Source of the DNA: an uncultured Bacteroidales bacterium
GTDB taxonomy: Bacteria; Bacteroidota; Bacteroidia; Bacteroidales; Paludibacteraceae
Assembly: GCA_934692905.1 (NCBI GenBank)
Contig: CAKUUM010000009.1
Coordinates: 1 to 54,498 of the forward strand
Direction: 5' to 3'
Length of the DNA: 54,498 bases
A program made the position numbers and the translations under genes. The notes under the pieces were generated by a model. That model did no database searches and was not told the DNA's origin. It was given only the letters and a program-made list of their open reading frames with translations. This document shows, one piece after another, positions 9,526 to 18,243 of the stretch. Position 1 is the first letter of the stretch. Each line of letters opens with the position of its first letter.

Positions 9526-9933
9526 ATGGGTGCTAGAAAACATAATACAGCCGAAGCAATGAAAGAGGCCCGCAAGAGCCAGTACTTTGCGAAGCTTAAC
9601 AACGTTCCTACCTCTCCACGCAAGATGCGCCTTGTTGCTGACATGATTCGTGGAATGGAAGTGAACCGTGCACTGGGTGCGCTGCATTTCTCTACCAAAG
9701 AGGCTTCGCGCGCTCTCGAGAAACTCCTGAAGTCCGCTATTGCCAACTGGGAAACCAAAACCGGCAAGAAGGCTGATTCGGAGACTCTGTATGTAACAAA
9801 CATTATGGTTGACGGTGGCATGATGCTCAAGCGTCTTCTGACCGCTCCTCAAGGTCGCGGCTACCGTGTGCGCAAACGCTCCAACCATATTACCGTATTT
9901 GTAGATACCAAAAATACTAACGAAGCAAAGTAA
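9526..9933 (+). CDS. rplV: 50S ribosomal protein L22
   Basis: L22 (135 residues) contacts all domains of 23S rRNA and, with L4, narrows the exit tunnel. The beta-hairpin region near the C-terminus (APQGRGYRVRKRSNHITVF) is present without duplications of the kind seen in macrolide-resistant mutants. Six bases separate it from rpsC. Confidence 0.96.
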   Translation: MGARKHNTAEAMKEARKSQYFAKLNNVPTSPRKMRLVADMIRGMEVNRALGALHFSTKEASRALEKLLKSAIANWETKTGKKADSETLYVTNIMVDGGMMLKRLLTAPQGRGYRVRKRSNHITVFVDTKNTNEAK

Positions 9934-9939
9934 TCAACA

Positions 9940-10677
9940 ATGGGACAGAAAATTAATCCAATTAGTAACCGCCTGGGTATTGTTCGTGGTTGGGATTCCA
10001 ACTGGTATGGCGGAAAAAACTACGGAGATACCATTCTTGAGGACACCAAAATCCGCAAGTATCTGAATGCCCGCTTGGCTGAGGCTAGTATTTCGCGTAT
10101 CGTTATCGAGCGTACTCTGAAACTTGTAACTGTCACTGTCTGCACTGCTCGCCCCGGATATATCATCGGTAAGGGTGGACAAGAGGTTGACAAATTGAAA
10201 GAGGAACTGAAGAAAATCACCAAACAAGACGTCCAAATCAACATCTTCGAGGTTAAGCGTCCCGAGCTGGATGCTACTATCGTGGCTACCAAAATCGCCC
10301 GCCAACTCGAGGGTAAGATTGCGTACCGCCGTGCCGTCAAGATGGCTGTTGCATCCACCATGCGTATGGGTGCAGAGGGCATCAAGGTGCAGGTAAGCGG
10401 TCGTCTGAACGGTGCCGAGATGGCGCGCAAGGAGATGTACAAAGAGGGTCGTACTCCTCTCCATACCCTCCGTGCCGACATTGACTACTGCCACGTGGGT
10501 GCTCTCACCAAGGTAGGTATCATCGGCGTAAAGGTTTGGATCTGCCGCGGTGAAGTGTATGGCAAGAAAGACCTTGCTCCCAACTTCACCCAGAAGCAAG
10601 AGGGCGGACCTCGTGGCGATCGCCGTGACCGTCGTGACGACCGTCGTGGTGGTTTCCGCAGAAACAAAAAACAATAA
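9940..10677 (+). CDS. rpsC: 30S ribosomal protein S3
   Basis: S3 (245 residues) forms part of the mRNA entry helicase. The KH domain GYIIGKGGQEVDKL is visible, followed by the conserved C-terminal domain (GRLNGAEMARKE). A charged tail of about 30 residues with repeated Asp/Arg pairs (GDRRDRRDDRRGGFRRNKKQ) follows, an extension common in Bacteroidota. Confidence 0.97.
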   Translation: MGQKINPISNRLGIVRGWDSNWYGGKNYGDTILEDTKIRKYLNARLAEASISRIVIERTLKLVTVTVCTARPGYIIGKGGQEVDKLKEELKKITKQDVQINIFEVKRPELDATIVATKIARQLEGKIAYRRAVKMAVASTMRMGAEGIKVQVSGRLNGAEMARKEMYKEGRTPLHTLRADIDYCHVGALTKVGIIGVKVWICRGEVYGKKDLAPNFTQKQEGGPRGDRRDRRDDRRGGFRRNKKQ

Positions 10678-10704
10678 GTTTAACCCGATTTGTAGATTAC
10701 AGTT

Positions 10705-11136
10705 ATGTTACAACCAAAGAAAACGAAATTCCGCCGCTCGCAAAAAGGCCGTATCAAAGGCAATGCACAACGCGGCCATGAGTTGGCATTCGGCTCATTC
10801 GGTATCAAATCCCTTGGTACCATCTGGTTGACAGGCCGTCAAATCGAAGCAGCCCGTGTTGCAGTAACCCGTTACATGCAACGTCAAGGTCAAGTATGGA
10901 TTCGCGTCTTCCCCGATAAACCAATCACCAAGAAGCCTTTGGATGTCCGTATGGGTAAAGGTAAAGGTGCTCCCGAGGGATTCGTAGTTCCATTGGAACC
11001 CGGACGTATCATCTTCGAAGTCGATGGTGTTCCCTACGAAGTAGCAAAAGAGGCTCTTCGCCTGGCAGCGCAGAAACTTCCTATCACAACCAAATTTGTC
11101 GTAAGACGTGATTACGACCCAACCCAAAATGTTTAA
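10705..11136 (+). CDS. rplP: 50S ribosomal protein L16
   Basis: L16 (143 residues) binds near the A site and helps position aminoacyl-tRNA. MLQPKKTKFRRSQKGR at the start and the loop KPLDVRMGKGKGAPEGF are family hallmarks. The gene lies 27 bases after rpsC and eight before rpmC. Confidence 0.97.
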   Translation: MLQPKKTKFRRSQKGRIKGNAQRGHELAFGSFGIKSLGTIWLTGRQIEAARVAVTRYMQRQGQVWIRVFPDKPITKKPLDVRMGKGKGAPEGFVVPLEPGRIIFEVDGVPYEVAKEALRLAAQKLPITTKFVVRRDYDPTQNV

Positions 11137-11144
11137 TCAGGATT

Positions 11145-11339
11145 ATGAAAATAGCTGAAATTAATGAATTAACGACTGCTGAGATTCAAGAGCGTCTCGC
11201 CTCCGAGAAAGAGGCTCTCGTTCGCATAAAACTGAACCACAGCATCTCTCCGCTTGACAATCCGTTGCAGATTAAGGTGGCTCGTAAAACTATCGCTCGC
11301 CTTGCAACTGTGCTCCGTCAAAGAGAATTAACCAAGTAA
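11145..11339 (+). CDS. rpmC: 50S ribosomal protein L29
   Basis: L29 (64 residues) is a two-helix protein near the tunnel exit next to L23. The conserved C-terminal block DNPLQIKVARKTIARLATVL is intact. Position between rplP and rpsQ is canonical. Confidence 0.95.
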   Translation: MKIAEINELTTAEIQERLASEKEALVRIKLNHSISPLDNPLQIKVARKTIARLATVLRQRELTK

Positions 11340-11352
11340 AAACGAAAGTGAA

Positions 11353-11610
11353 ATGGAAACAAGAAATCTAAGAAAAGAGCGTCAGGGTATTGTCGTTTCC
11401 AACAAGATGGACAAGACTATCGTCGTTGCCGTTAAGTGGAAAGAGAAACACCCTATCTATGGCAAGTTTGTCAATAAGACTCGCAAGTTCCATGTTCATG
11501 ACGAGAAGAACGAGTGCGGAATCGGCGACACCGTACGCATTATGGAAACTCGTCCTTTGAGCAAAACTGTTCGTTGGCGTTTAACTCAAATTATCGAAAG
11601 GGCTAAGTAA
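11353..11610 (+). CDS. rpsQ: 30S ribosomal protein S17
   Basis: S17 (85 residues) is an OB-fold primary rRNA-binding protein of the small subunit. RQGIVVSNKMDKTIVVAV near the start and the ETRPLSKTVRW segment near the end identify it. Only two bases separate its stop from the rplN start. Confidence 0.96.
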   Translation: METRNLRKERQGIVVSNKMDKTIVVAVKWKEKHPIYGKFVNKTRKFHVHDEKNECGIGDTVRIMETRPLSKTVRWRLTQIIERAK

Positions 11611-11612
11611 TT

Positions 11613-11978
11613 ATGATACAGCAAGAATCAAGACTGACCGTTGCGGACAACTCCGGTGCCAAAGAGGCATTGTGCATCCGCGTTCTGGGCGGAACCAAGA
11701 AGCGTTACGCTACCCTTGGTGATACTATCGTTGTCGCTGTCAAGGGCGTTATACCCTCCTCCGACATCAAGGATGGTACCGTCAGCCGCGCTATCGTAGT
11801 GCGCGTCAAGAAAGAGGTTCGCCGTGCTGATGGCAGTTATATCCGCTTCGATGACAACGCATGCGTACTCATCTCCAATGCGGGTGAACTCCGCGGTTCG
11901 CGTATCTTCGGCCCCGTGGCACGTGAGTTGCGTCAAACGAACATGAAAATTATTTCTCTGGCACCTGAAGTGCTTTAA
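11613..11978 (+). CDS. rplN: 50S ribosomal protein L14
   Basis: L14 (121 residues) lies at the subunit interface and is the docking site of the silencing factor RsfS. MIQQESRLTVADNSGAKEA and the C-terminal RELRQTNMKIISLAPEVL are canonical. First gene of the spc-type group here, with no promoter visible in front of it. Confidence 0.97.
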   Translation: MIQQESRLTVADNSGAKEALCIRVLGGTKKRYATLGDTIVVAVKGVIPSSDIKDGTVSRAIVVRVKKEVRRADGSYIRFDDNACVLISNAGELRGSRIFGPVARELRQTNMKIISLAPEVL

Positions 11979-11999
11979 TCATCAAATTCTACAACTAAT

Positions 12000-12308
12000 A
12001 TGGCAAAGTTACATATTAAGAAGGGTGATATCGTTTACGTAAACGCAGGTGCTTCTAAGGGCAAGACCGGCCGCGTGCTGGAAGTGCTCGTTGAGAAACA
12101 ACGTGCTATCGTAGAGGGTGTCAATATGGTATCCAAGAGTACCAAACCCAGTGCTAAGAACCCGCAAGGGGGTATCGTAAAACAGGAGGCTCCTATCCAT
12201 ATCTCCAACCTCAACCCCGTTGAGAACGGCAAACCTGTACGCGTAGGCCGTATCGAGAAGGATGGCAAGCTCGTCCGTGTAAGTAAAAAATCCGGTAAAG
12301 AGATCTAA
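12000..12308 (+). CDS. rplX: 50S ribosomal protein L24
   Basis: L24 (102 residues) is an assembly initiator that binds the 5' end of 23S rRNA. The KOW motif is visible at the N-terminus (KGDIVYVNAGASKGKTGRV). Two bases separate it from rplE. Confidence 0.96.
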   Translation: MAKLHIKKGDIVYVNAGASKGKTGRVLEVLVEKQRAIVEGVNMVSKSTKPSAKNPQGGIVKQEAPIHISNLNPVENGKPVRVGRIEKDGKLVRVSKKSGKEI

Positions 12309-12310
12309 CA

Positions 12311-12853
12311 ATGAATACAGCAAGTCTAAAACAAGATTATCAGGAGCGCATCGTGCCTATCCTGATGAAGGAGTTCAACTACACTACAGTGATGCAGTGC
12401 CCGAAACTCACCAAGATTGTCCTCAATCAAGGTTTGGGAGAGGCTGTGGCTGACAAGAAGATTATCGACGTCGCTCAACAAGAGATGACCCTTATCTCCG
12501 GTCAGAAAGCCGTTGCTACCGTCTCTAAGAAGGATATCGCAAACTTCAAGGTTCGTAAGAAAATGCCTATCGGCGTGCGTGTCACCCTCCGCGGCGAGCG
12601 TATGTACGAATTCTTGGAGCGTCTCGTGCGCGTGGCTCTGCCCCGTATCCGCGACTTCAAGGGTATCGACAGCAAGATGGACGGCCGTGGCAACTATACC
12701 CTCGGCGTCCAGGAGCAAATCATCTTCCCTGAAATCAACATTGATAACATCACCAAACTGCTCGGTATGAACATCACTTTCGTGACCACCGCTCAGACCG
12801 ACGAAGAGGGCTTCGCGCTGCTCCGTGAGTTTGGATTACCATTCAAAAAGTAA
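12311..12853 (+). CDS. rplE: 50S ribosomal protein L5
   Basis: L5 (180 residues) binds 5S rRNA and contacts P-site tRNA and S13 through bridge B1b. Segments KKMPIGVRVTLRGERMYEFL and GNYTLGVQEQIIFPEI are diagnostic. In enterobacteria the rplE start is the S8 target for spc-operon control; no such hairpin was recognised here. Confidence 0.97.
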   Translation: MNTASLKQDYQERIVPILMKEFNYTTVMQCPKLTKIVLNQGLGEAVADKKIIDVAQQEMTLISGQKAVATVSKKDIANFKVRKKMPIGVRVTLRGERMYEFLERLVRVALPRIRDFKGIDSKMDGRGNYTLGVQEQIIFPEINIDNITKLLGMNITFVTTAQTDEEGFALLREFGLPFKK

Positions 12854-12859
12854 CAGACT

Positions 12860-13129
12860 ATGGCAAAAGAATCAATGAAAGCCCGCGAGGTGAAACGCGC
12901 TGCATTGTGCGCTAAGTACGCTGCCAAGCGCGCACAACTCCTCAAGGATGGTGACTACGAAGGCCTGCAGGCTCTGCCCAAGAACGCCAGCCCTGTTCGT
13001 TTGCACAACCGCTGCAAAATCACGGGTCGTCCCAAAGGCTACATGCGTGCATTCGGCTTGAGCCGTATTCAGTTCCGCGAGATGGCTTCCAAAGGCCTTA
13101 TCCCGGGAGTGAAGAAAGCCAGCTGGTAA
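12860..13129 (+). CDS. rpsN: 30S ribosomal protein S14, zinc-free form
   Basis: S14 (89 residues) completes the head of the small subunit. This is the long C-minus form: no CxxC pairs for zinc are present, while RLHNRCKITGRPKGYMRAF and the C-terminus SRIQFREMASKGLIPGVKKASW-type ending are intact. The zinc-free L36 encoded at 18244 makes this a translation apparatus with a reduced zinc need. A 208-base repeat-containing gap separates it from rpsH. Confidence 0.96.
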   Translation: MAKESMKAREVKRAALCAKYAAKRAQLLKDGDYEGLQALPKNASPVRLHNRCKITGRPKGYMRAFGLSRIQFREMASKGLIPGVKKASW

Positions 13130-13174
13130 TTTTAAGAAATGTTGTCTGACAAGGTGCATCTTACCCCCGCAAAG

Positions 13175-13262
13175 CCCGCGTTCGACCCGCGATACACCCG
13201 CGACACACTCGCGTAAAACAGCAAGGGATAGGCAAGGGATGCGCAAGGGATAGGATACCCTT
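13175..13262. repeat. 11-bp-phased array between rpsN and rpsH
   Basis: Eight consecutive 11-mers: CCCGCGTTCGA, CCCGCGATACA, CCCGCGACACA, CTCGCGTAAAA, CAGCAAGGGAT, AGGCAAGGGAT, GCGCAAGGGAT, AGGATACCCTT. The first units share sequence with the arrays at 2408 and 37550. A 14-base stretch just upstream, TGTCTGACAAGGTG, also occurs at about 2495. Confidence 0.85.
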
Positions 13263-13300
13263 GGTTGGATGATATAGAATAAATCAATTATTAAATATTG

Positions 13301-13315
13301 TCCCGAAAGGCGGGA
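13301..13315 (+). other. Short hairpin before rpsH
   Basis: TCCCG-AAAGG-CGGGA forms a five-base-pair stem 22 bases before the rpsH start. It may affect translation of rpsH or simply be a remnant of the inserted repeat. No promoter was identified in the gap. Confidence 0.35.
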
Positions 13316-13337
13316 TTAATTTAACAACAAAACAATT

Positions 13338-13733
13338 ATGACAGATCCAATCGCAGATTATCTGACTCGTCTCAGAAATGCAATCAAGGCCGGTCACCGC
13401 GTTGTCGAGGTACCTGCTTCGAATCTGAAGAAAGAGATCACACGCATCTTGTTCGAGAAGGGCTACATCCTCTCCTACAAGTTCGTGGAAGATGGACCTC
13501 AGGGCACTATCAAAATCGCCCTGAAGTATGATCCCGTTAACAAAGTTAACGCCATCAAGAGTTTACAACGTGTATCTACTCCTGGTCTCCGCCAGTACGT
13601 AGGCTATCGCGAGATGCCGCGTGTCCTCAACGGACTCGGTATCGCCATCCTTTCCACCTCGAAAGGCGTGATGACCAACAAAGAGGCTGTCGGACTCAAG
13701 TTGGGTGGTGAGGTTATTTGTTATGTATATTAA
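13338..13733 (+). CDS. rpsH: 30S ribosomal protein S8
   Basis: S8 (131 residues) is a primary 16S rRNA-binding protein of the platform and the classical spc-operon repressor. MTDPIADYLTRLRNA at the start and the C-terminal ILSTSKGVMTNKEA block are diagnostic. The long repeat-filled gap upstream is unusual, since rpsN and rpsH are normally close. Confidence 0.97.
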   Translation: MTDPIADYLTRLRNAIKAGHRVVEVPASNLKKEITRILFEKGYILSYKFVEDGPQGTIKIALKYDPVNKVNAIKSLQRVSTPGLRQYVGYREMPRVLNGLGIAILSTSKGVMTNKEAVGLKLGGEVICYVY

Positions 13734-13751
13734 TGTAAGGAGGAGAAGACT

Positions 13752-14309
13752 ATGTCAAGAATTGGTAAATTACCTATCGCAATCCCTGCAGGCGTAACCG
13801 TAACAGTTAGCCCCGAAAACCTCGTGACCGTCAAAGGTCCAAAAGGTGAACTCCAACAGCAGGTGAACCCTATCATCACCGTTACTGTTGAGGATGGCGT
13901 TTGCCACGTCACTCGTCCTAACGACGAGAAAGAGAGCCGCTCCATGCATGGCTTGTACCGCGCACTCATCCACAATATGGTGGTTGGCGTACACGATGGC
14001 TACAAGAAAGTGCTCGAGTTGGTCGGCGTCGGCTATCGTGTCGAACTCTCGCAACCGCAGGTTCTCAACTTCGCTCTCGGTTACACGCACCCCATTTATC
14101 TTCAACTCCCCAAAGAGATTAAGGTAGAGACCAAGTCGGAGCGTAACCAGAACCCTATCGTCATCCTTGAGTCTGCCGACAAGCAACTCATCGGACAGGT
14201 GTGCGCTAAGATTCGTTCGTTCCGCCGTCCTGAACCTTACAAAGGTAAGGGTGTTAAGTTCCAAGGTGAAGTTGTTCGTCGTAAGGCTGGTAAATCGGCT
14301 GGTAAATAA
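13752..14309 (+). CDS. rplF: 50S ribosomal protein L6
   Basis: L6 (185 residues) consists of two similar domains near the factor-binding site. MSRIGKLPIAIPAGVTV and the C-terminal EPYKGKGVKFQGE block are canonical. An AAGGAGGAG ribosome-binding site precedes the ATG by about seven bases, a rare strong Shine-Dalgarno in this window. Confidence 0.97.
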   Translation: MSRIGKLPIAIPAGVTVTVSPENLVTVKGPKGELQQQVNPIITVTVEDGVCHVTRPNDEKESRSMHGLYRALIHNMVVGVHDGYKKVLELVGVGYRVELSQPQVLNFALGYTHPIYLQLPKEIKVETKSERNQNPIVILESADKQLIGQVCAKIRSFRRPEPYKGKGVKFQGEVVRRKAGKSAGK

Positions 14310-14326
14310 TTAGAAAGGAATAAGTT

Positions 14327-14671
14327 ATGAATCAGAAAATTGCAAGAAGACTTAAAATTAAAGCCGCTATCCGTACCAAGGTGTCGGGTACTGCTGAGCG
14401 TCCTCGTCTGACCGTATTCCGTAGCAACAGCCAAATTTACGCTCAAGTCATTGATGACGAGCAAGGCAAAACCCTTGCTTCGGCATCATCGCTCAGTATC
14501 AAAGATAAAATGACCAAGACCGAGAAAGCCGCACAAGTAGGCAAACTCGTTGCAGAGGCTGCCAAGGCTGCCGGCATCGAGACCGTTGTCTTCGACCGTA
14601 ACGGCTATCTCTATCACGGCCGCGTTCAATCATTAGCAGACGCTGCTCGCGAGGCAGGTCTCAAATTCTAA
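14327..14671 (+). CDS. rplR: 50S ribosomal protein L18
   Basis: L18 (114 residues) binds 5S rRNA in the central protuberance. RPRLTVFRSNSQIYAQVIDD and the C-terminal YHGRVQSLADAAREAGLKF are typical. It is preceded by a GAAAGGA site and followed by rpsE after 15 bases. Confidence 0.96.
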   Translation: MNQKIARRLKIKAAIRTKVSGTAERPRLTVFRSNSQIYAQVIDDEQGKTLASASSLSIKDKMTKTEKAAQVGKLVAEAAKAAGIETVVFDRNGYLYHGRVQSLADAAREAGLKF

Positions 14672-14686
14672 AACAACAAGACTGAT

Positions 14687-15193
14687 ATGAATCGAGTTAA
14701 AACAACACAAGACCTGGAACTCAAGGAGCGCCTCGTCGCAGTTAACCGCGTAACCAAAGTTACGAAAGGTGGACGTACATTCACATTCGCAGCCATCGTT
14801 GTTGTAGGTAATGAGGCTGGCATCGTAGGCTGGGGACTTGGCAAGGCGGGTGAAGTAACCGCCGCTATCGCCAAAGGTACCGAGGCTGCTAAGAAGAACC
14901 TTATCCAAGTGCCCGTACTCAAAGGTACCATACCTCACGAGCAAGAGGCTAAGTTCGGTGGCGCGCGCGTTTACCTCCAGCCCGCTTCGCAAGGTACCGG
15001 AGTAAAAGCCGGTGGTGCTATGCGTGCCGTGCTTGAGTCCGTAGGTGTTACCGACGTCCTGGCTAAGGCTAAGGGCTCGTCCAACCCACACAACCTGGTT
15101 AAGGCTACTATCGCCGCTCTCGGCGAGATGCGCGACCCGCGTACCGTGGCTCAGAACCGTGGCGTAAGTTTGTCTGTAGTGTTTAACGGATAA
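14687..15193 (+). CDS. rpsE: 30S ribosomal protein S5
   Basis: S5 (168 residues) lies beside S4 at the mRNA entry and influences decoding fidelity. The double-stranded RNA-binding-like N-terminal domain (ERLVAVNRVTKVTKGGRTF) and C-terminal LEMAGVKD-equivalent region are in place. The true N-terminus could be this ATG at 14687; no better start lies upstream. Confidence 0.96.
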   Translation: MNRVKTTQDLELKERLVAVNRVTKVTKGGRTFTFAAIVVVGNEAGIVGWGLGKAGEVTAAIAKGTEAAKKNLIQVPVLKGTIPHEQEAKFGGARVYLQPASQGTGVKAGGAMRAVLESVGVTDVLAKAKGSSNPHNLVKATIAALGEMRDPRTVAQNRGVSLSVVFNG

Positions 15194-15206
15194 ATAGTTG
15201 ACTATC

Positions 15207-15383
15207 ATGGCAAAAATCAAAATTCAGCAAGTACGCAGCATCATCCGCTGCCCGAAAGTGCAGAAAGAAACTATGCAGGCACTCGGTCTGCGTAAAATCA
15301 ATGCCATCGTTGAGCACGAAGCCACACCCGCTATCCTGGGTATGGTGGACAAGGTTAAACACTTGGTAAAAGTAATTGATTAA
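15207..15383 (+). CDS. rpmD: 50S ribosomal protein L30
   Basis: L30 (58 residues) is a small large-subunit protein found only in some lineages. The ATG at 15207 was chosen over a TTG nine bases earlier because MAKIKIQQVRSIIRCP matches the family start. VKHLVKVID at the end is typical. Confidence 0.95.
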   Translation: MAKIKIQQVRSIIRCPKVQKETMQALGLRKINAIVEHEATPAILGMVDKVKHLVKVID

Positions 15384-15402
15384 TCGTATAAATCGTAGCA
15401 TT

Positions 15403-15849
15403 ATGGAATTACATAATTTAACGCCGGCTGCTGGTTCAGTCAAGACCGCTAAGCGTATCGGCCGTGGTGCCGGTTCGGGACTCGGTGGAACTTCTACCCG
15501 TGGTCATAAGGGTGCTAAGTCACGTTCTGGCTATTCCAAGAAGATTGGCTTCGAAGGTGGTCAGATGCCTATGCAACGTCGTTTGCCGAAGTTCGGTTTC
15601 CAGAACATCAACCGCGTGGAGTACAAGGCTATCAACCTCTCTACCCTTCAGGCTTTGGCAGATGAGAAGCACCTCGAGAAAATCGGACTTATCGAACTTC
15701 ACGAGGCTGGCTTCATCAACAAGACTACGCTCGTTAAGATTCTTGGCAACGGTACACTGACTGCTAAACTCACAGTAGAAGCCAACGCCTTCAGCAAATC
15801 CGCTGAGGCAGCTATCACAGCCGCTGGTGGCACTGTCAACAAAATCTAA
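15403..15849 (+). CDS. rplO: 50S ribosomal protein L15
   Basis: L15 (148 residues) is a late assembly protein with a long basic N-terminal extension. The ATG at 15403 (MELHNLTPAAGSVKTAKRIG) was chosen; the frame is open upstream but family members start here. GRGAGSGLGGTSTRGHKG is the signature. Five bases separate it from secY. Confidence 0.96.
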   Translation: MELHNLTPAAGSVKTAKRIGRGAGSGLGGTSTRGHKGAKSRSGYSKKIGFEGGQMPMQRRLPKFGFQNINRVEYKAINLSTLQALADEKHLEKIGLIELHEAGFINKTTLVKILGNGTLTAKLTVEANAFSKSAEAAITAAGGTVNKI

Positions 15850-15854
15850 TCAGT

Positions 15855-17201
15855 ATGCGTAAGTTTATTGGAACTATCAAGAATATCTGGAAGATTGAGG
15901 ACCTCCGCAATCGGCTCTTGACCACGCTCTTGTTCGTGCTCATCTACCGCTTCGGCTCCTTCGTCGTTCTTCCGGGTATCGACCCGACGGCACTGACTGC
16001 TCTGCGCGCGCAGACAGCCGGTGGTCTGATGGCCCTTCTGGATATGTTCTCCGGTGGTGCATTCTCCAATGCTTCTATCTTTGCATTGGGTATCATGCCT
16101 TACATCTCCGCATCTATCGTAATCCAACTGCTCACTATAGCAGTGCCTTACTTCCAGAAGATGCAGAAGGAGGGTGAGTCCGGCCGCCAGAAAATGAACC
16201 AGATTACGCGCTATCTGACCGTTGCCATCCTGCTGTTCCAAGGTCCCAGTTATCTGGTGAACTTGTCAGTACAGATGGCGCAAGCAGGTCAGCCTCTGAG
16301 TATTGGTTTCAATTGGTTCACGATTTCTTCCACTATCCTGCTCTGCGCAGGCTCTATGTTCGTCATGTGGCTCGGCGAGCGCATTACCGACCGTGGTATC
16401 GGAAATGGTATTTCCTTTATCATCTTGATTGGTATCATCGCGCGTCTCCCGGGTGCTATCGTGCAGGAGTTCTCGTCGCGTCTTAACGACGCCGGTGGCG
16501 GATTGATTGTGTTCATCCTTGAAATCATCATCCTTCTCTTCGTGTTCGCATTCGCTATCATGTTGGTACAGGGTACTCGCAAGATACCTGTACAGTATGC
16601 TAAGCGTATGGTGGGTAACAAGCAGTACGGCGGTGTACGTCAGTATATCCCGCTCAAGGTCAATGCCGCTAACGTGATGCCTATCATCTTCGCACAGGCT
16701 ATCATGTTTATTCCTATCGCACTCGCAGGCTTCTCCGCATCCGATGGTGCCAACGCCTTCACACGTGCCTTTATGGACAACGACGGCTTCTGGTACAACC
16801 TCGTGTTTGCTATCCTTATCGTGGCTTTCACCTATTTCTACACGGCGATTATCATCAACCCTGTACAGATGGCGGAAAACCTCAAACTCAACAATGGCTT
16901 CATCCCCGGTGTAAAACCCGGTAAGAAGACGGCTGAGTATATTGATACCATCATGTCGCGCATCACATTGCCGGGTTCTATTCTCTTGGCAATCATCGCT
17001 ATTCTGCCTGCCTTTGCACGCCTCTTCGGAGTAAGTATGGGCTTCGCACAGTTCTATGGCGGTACATCGCTCCTCATTATGGTAGGTGTAATCTTGGATA
17101 CGCTTCAACAAATCGAGAGCCATCTCCTTATGCGCCACTATGACGGATTCTTCGAGTCCGGTATGCGTATCAAGGGTCGCTCTGGTGCTATGGCATATTA
17201 A
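15855..17201 (+). CDS. secY: Protein translocase subunit SecY
   Basis: SecY (448 residues) is the ten-helix channel through which the Sec system exports proteins and inserts membrane proteins. Hydrophobic segments are evenly spaced along the sequence; GIMPYISASIVIQLL and the cytoplasmic loop GQMSS-equivalent region are recognisable. It is in its usual place between rplO and map, so membrane export is co-expressed with ribosome production. Confidence 0.97.
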   Translation: MRKFIGTIKNIWKIEDLRNRLLTTLLFVLIYRFGSFVVLPGIDPTALTALRAQTAGGLMALLDMFSGGAFSNASIFALGIMPYISASIVIQLLTIAVPYFQKMQKEGESGRQKMNQITRYLTVAILLFQGPSYLVNLSVQMAQAGQPLSIGFNWFTISSTILLCAGSMFVMWLGERITDRGIGNGISFIILIGIIARLPGAIVQEFSSRLNDAGGGLIVFILEIIILLFVFAFAIMLVQGTRKIPVQYAKRMVGNKQYGGVRQYIPLKVNAANVMPIIFAQAIMFIPIALAGFSASDGANAFTRAFMDNDGFWYNLVFAILIVAFTYFYTAIIINPVQMAENLKLNNGFIPGVKPGKKTAEYIDTIMSRITLPGSILLAIIAILPAFARLFGVSMGFAQFYGGTSLLIMVGVILDTLQQIESHLLMRHYDGFFESGMRIKGRSGAMAY

Positions 17202-17206
17202 TCAAA

Positions 17207-17992
17207 ATGATATACCTCAAGACTGACGAAGAAGTAGAGCGTATGCGTCGCAGTAACGACCTGCTTGGACGTGCTTTGGCGGAAGTAGCCAAAGCCGTCC
17301 AGCCCGGCGTTACCACTGCCCGACTCGACAAGATAGCCCACGACTATATCTGTGACAACGGAGGTATCCCTTCCTGTCTCGGATACGAAGGCTATCCTGC
17401 CACCTTGTGTACCTCGGTCAATGAGCAGGTCGTACACGGCATTCCGTCTGACAAAGTTGTCCTCAAGGACGGCGATATGATAGATGTGGACTGCTGTGTG
17501 CTGCTGGACGGCTTTCAGGCAGACTCCGCCTACACATTCCCTGTGGGCGAAGTGGCACCCGAAACCCTCCAACTCATGCGTACCACCAAAGAGGCACTCT
17601 ATATGGGCATCGCCGAAGCCGTTACAGGCCACCGTCTCGGTGACATCGGGTTCGCTATCCAGTCCTGGTGCGAAAAGGCGGGCTACTCCGTAGTGCGCGA
17701 GTTCGTAGGACACGGTATCGGGCGTGAGATGCACGAGGACCCCGAGGTCTGCAACTACGGTCGTCGCGGCAATGGCATCGTACTCAAATCGGGTATGACA
17801 CTCGCCATCGAACCGATGATTAACCTTGGGCGGCGCAATGTCATCATGGAGGACAACGGCTGGACGGCGCGTACCGCTGACCGCAAACCGTCGGCGCACT
17901 ACGAACTCAGTGTCTGTGTACGCAACGGCAAAGCCGACATTCTCTCTACCTTTGAGTATATCAGGGAAGTCTTGGGTAATCGTTTTATTTAA
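17207..17992 (+). CDS. map: Methionine aminopeptidase, type I
   Basis: The 261-residue enzyme removes the initiator methionine from nascent proteins. The five metal ligands are visible in order: Asp in MIDVDCCVLLDG, Asp in GFQADSAYTF, His in VGHGIGREMHED, Glu in LAIEPM and Glu in SAHYELSV. It starts five bases behind secY and precedes infA. Confidence 0.96.
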   Translation: MIYLKTDEEVERMRRSNDLLGRALAEVAKAVQPGVTTARLDKIAHDYICDNGGIPSCLGYEGYPATLCTSVNEQVVHGIPSDKVVLKDGDMIDVDCCVLLDGFQADSAYTFPVGEVAPETLQLMRTTKEALYMGIAEAVTGHRLGDIGFAIQSWCEKAGYSVVREFVGHGIGREMHEDPEVCNYGRRGNGIVLKSGMTLAIEPMINLGRRNVIMEDNGWTARTADRKPSAHYELSVCVRNGKADILSTFEYIREVLGNRFI

Positions 17993-18005
17993 CTACCACG
18001 TCACT

Positions 18006-18224
18006 ATGGCTAAACAAGATTCTATCGAAGTAGATGGCACCATCACTGAGGCATTGTCCAATGCAATGTTTCGCGTGCAACTCGAAAGTGGTCATATCAT
18101 CACGGCTCACATATCCGGTAAGATGCGTATGCACTATATCAAGATTCTCCCGGGCGACCGTGTCAAAGTGGAGATGAGTCCCTATGACCTCACCAAAGGA
18201 CGTATTTCGTTCCGTTATAAATAA
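18006..18224 (+). CDS. infA: Translation initiation factor IF-1
   Basis: IF-1 (72 residues) is an OB-fold protein that blocks the A site during initiation. The ATG at 18006 (MAKQDSIEVDGTITEAL) was chosen; the same frame is open far upstream through map but family members begin here. MRMHYIKILPGDRVKVEMSP is the signature. Confidence 0.97.
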   Translation: MAKQDSIEVDGTITEALSNAMFRVQLESGHIITAHISGKMRMHYIKILPGDRVKVEMSPYDLTKGRISFRYK

Positions 18225-18243
18225 ACTCTAAAACTCTATAGAA

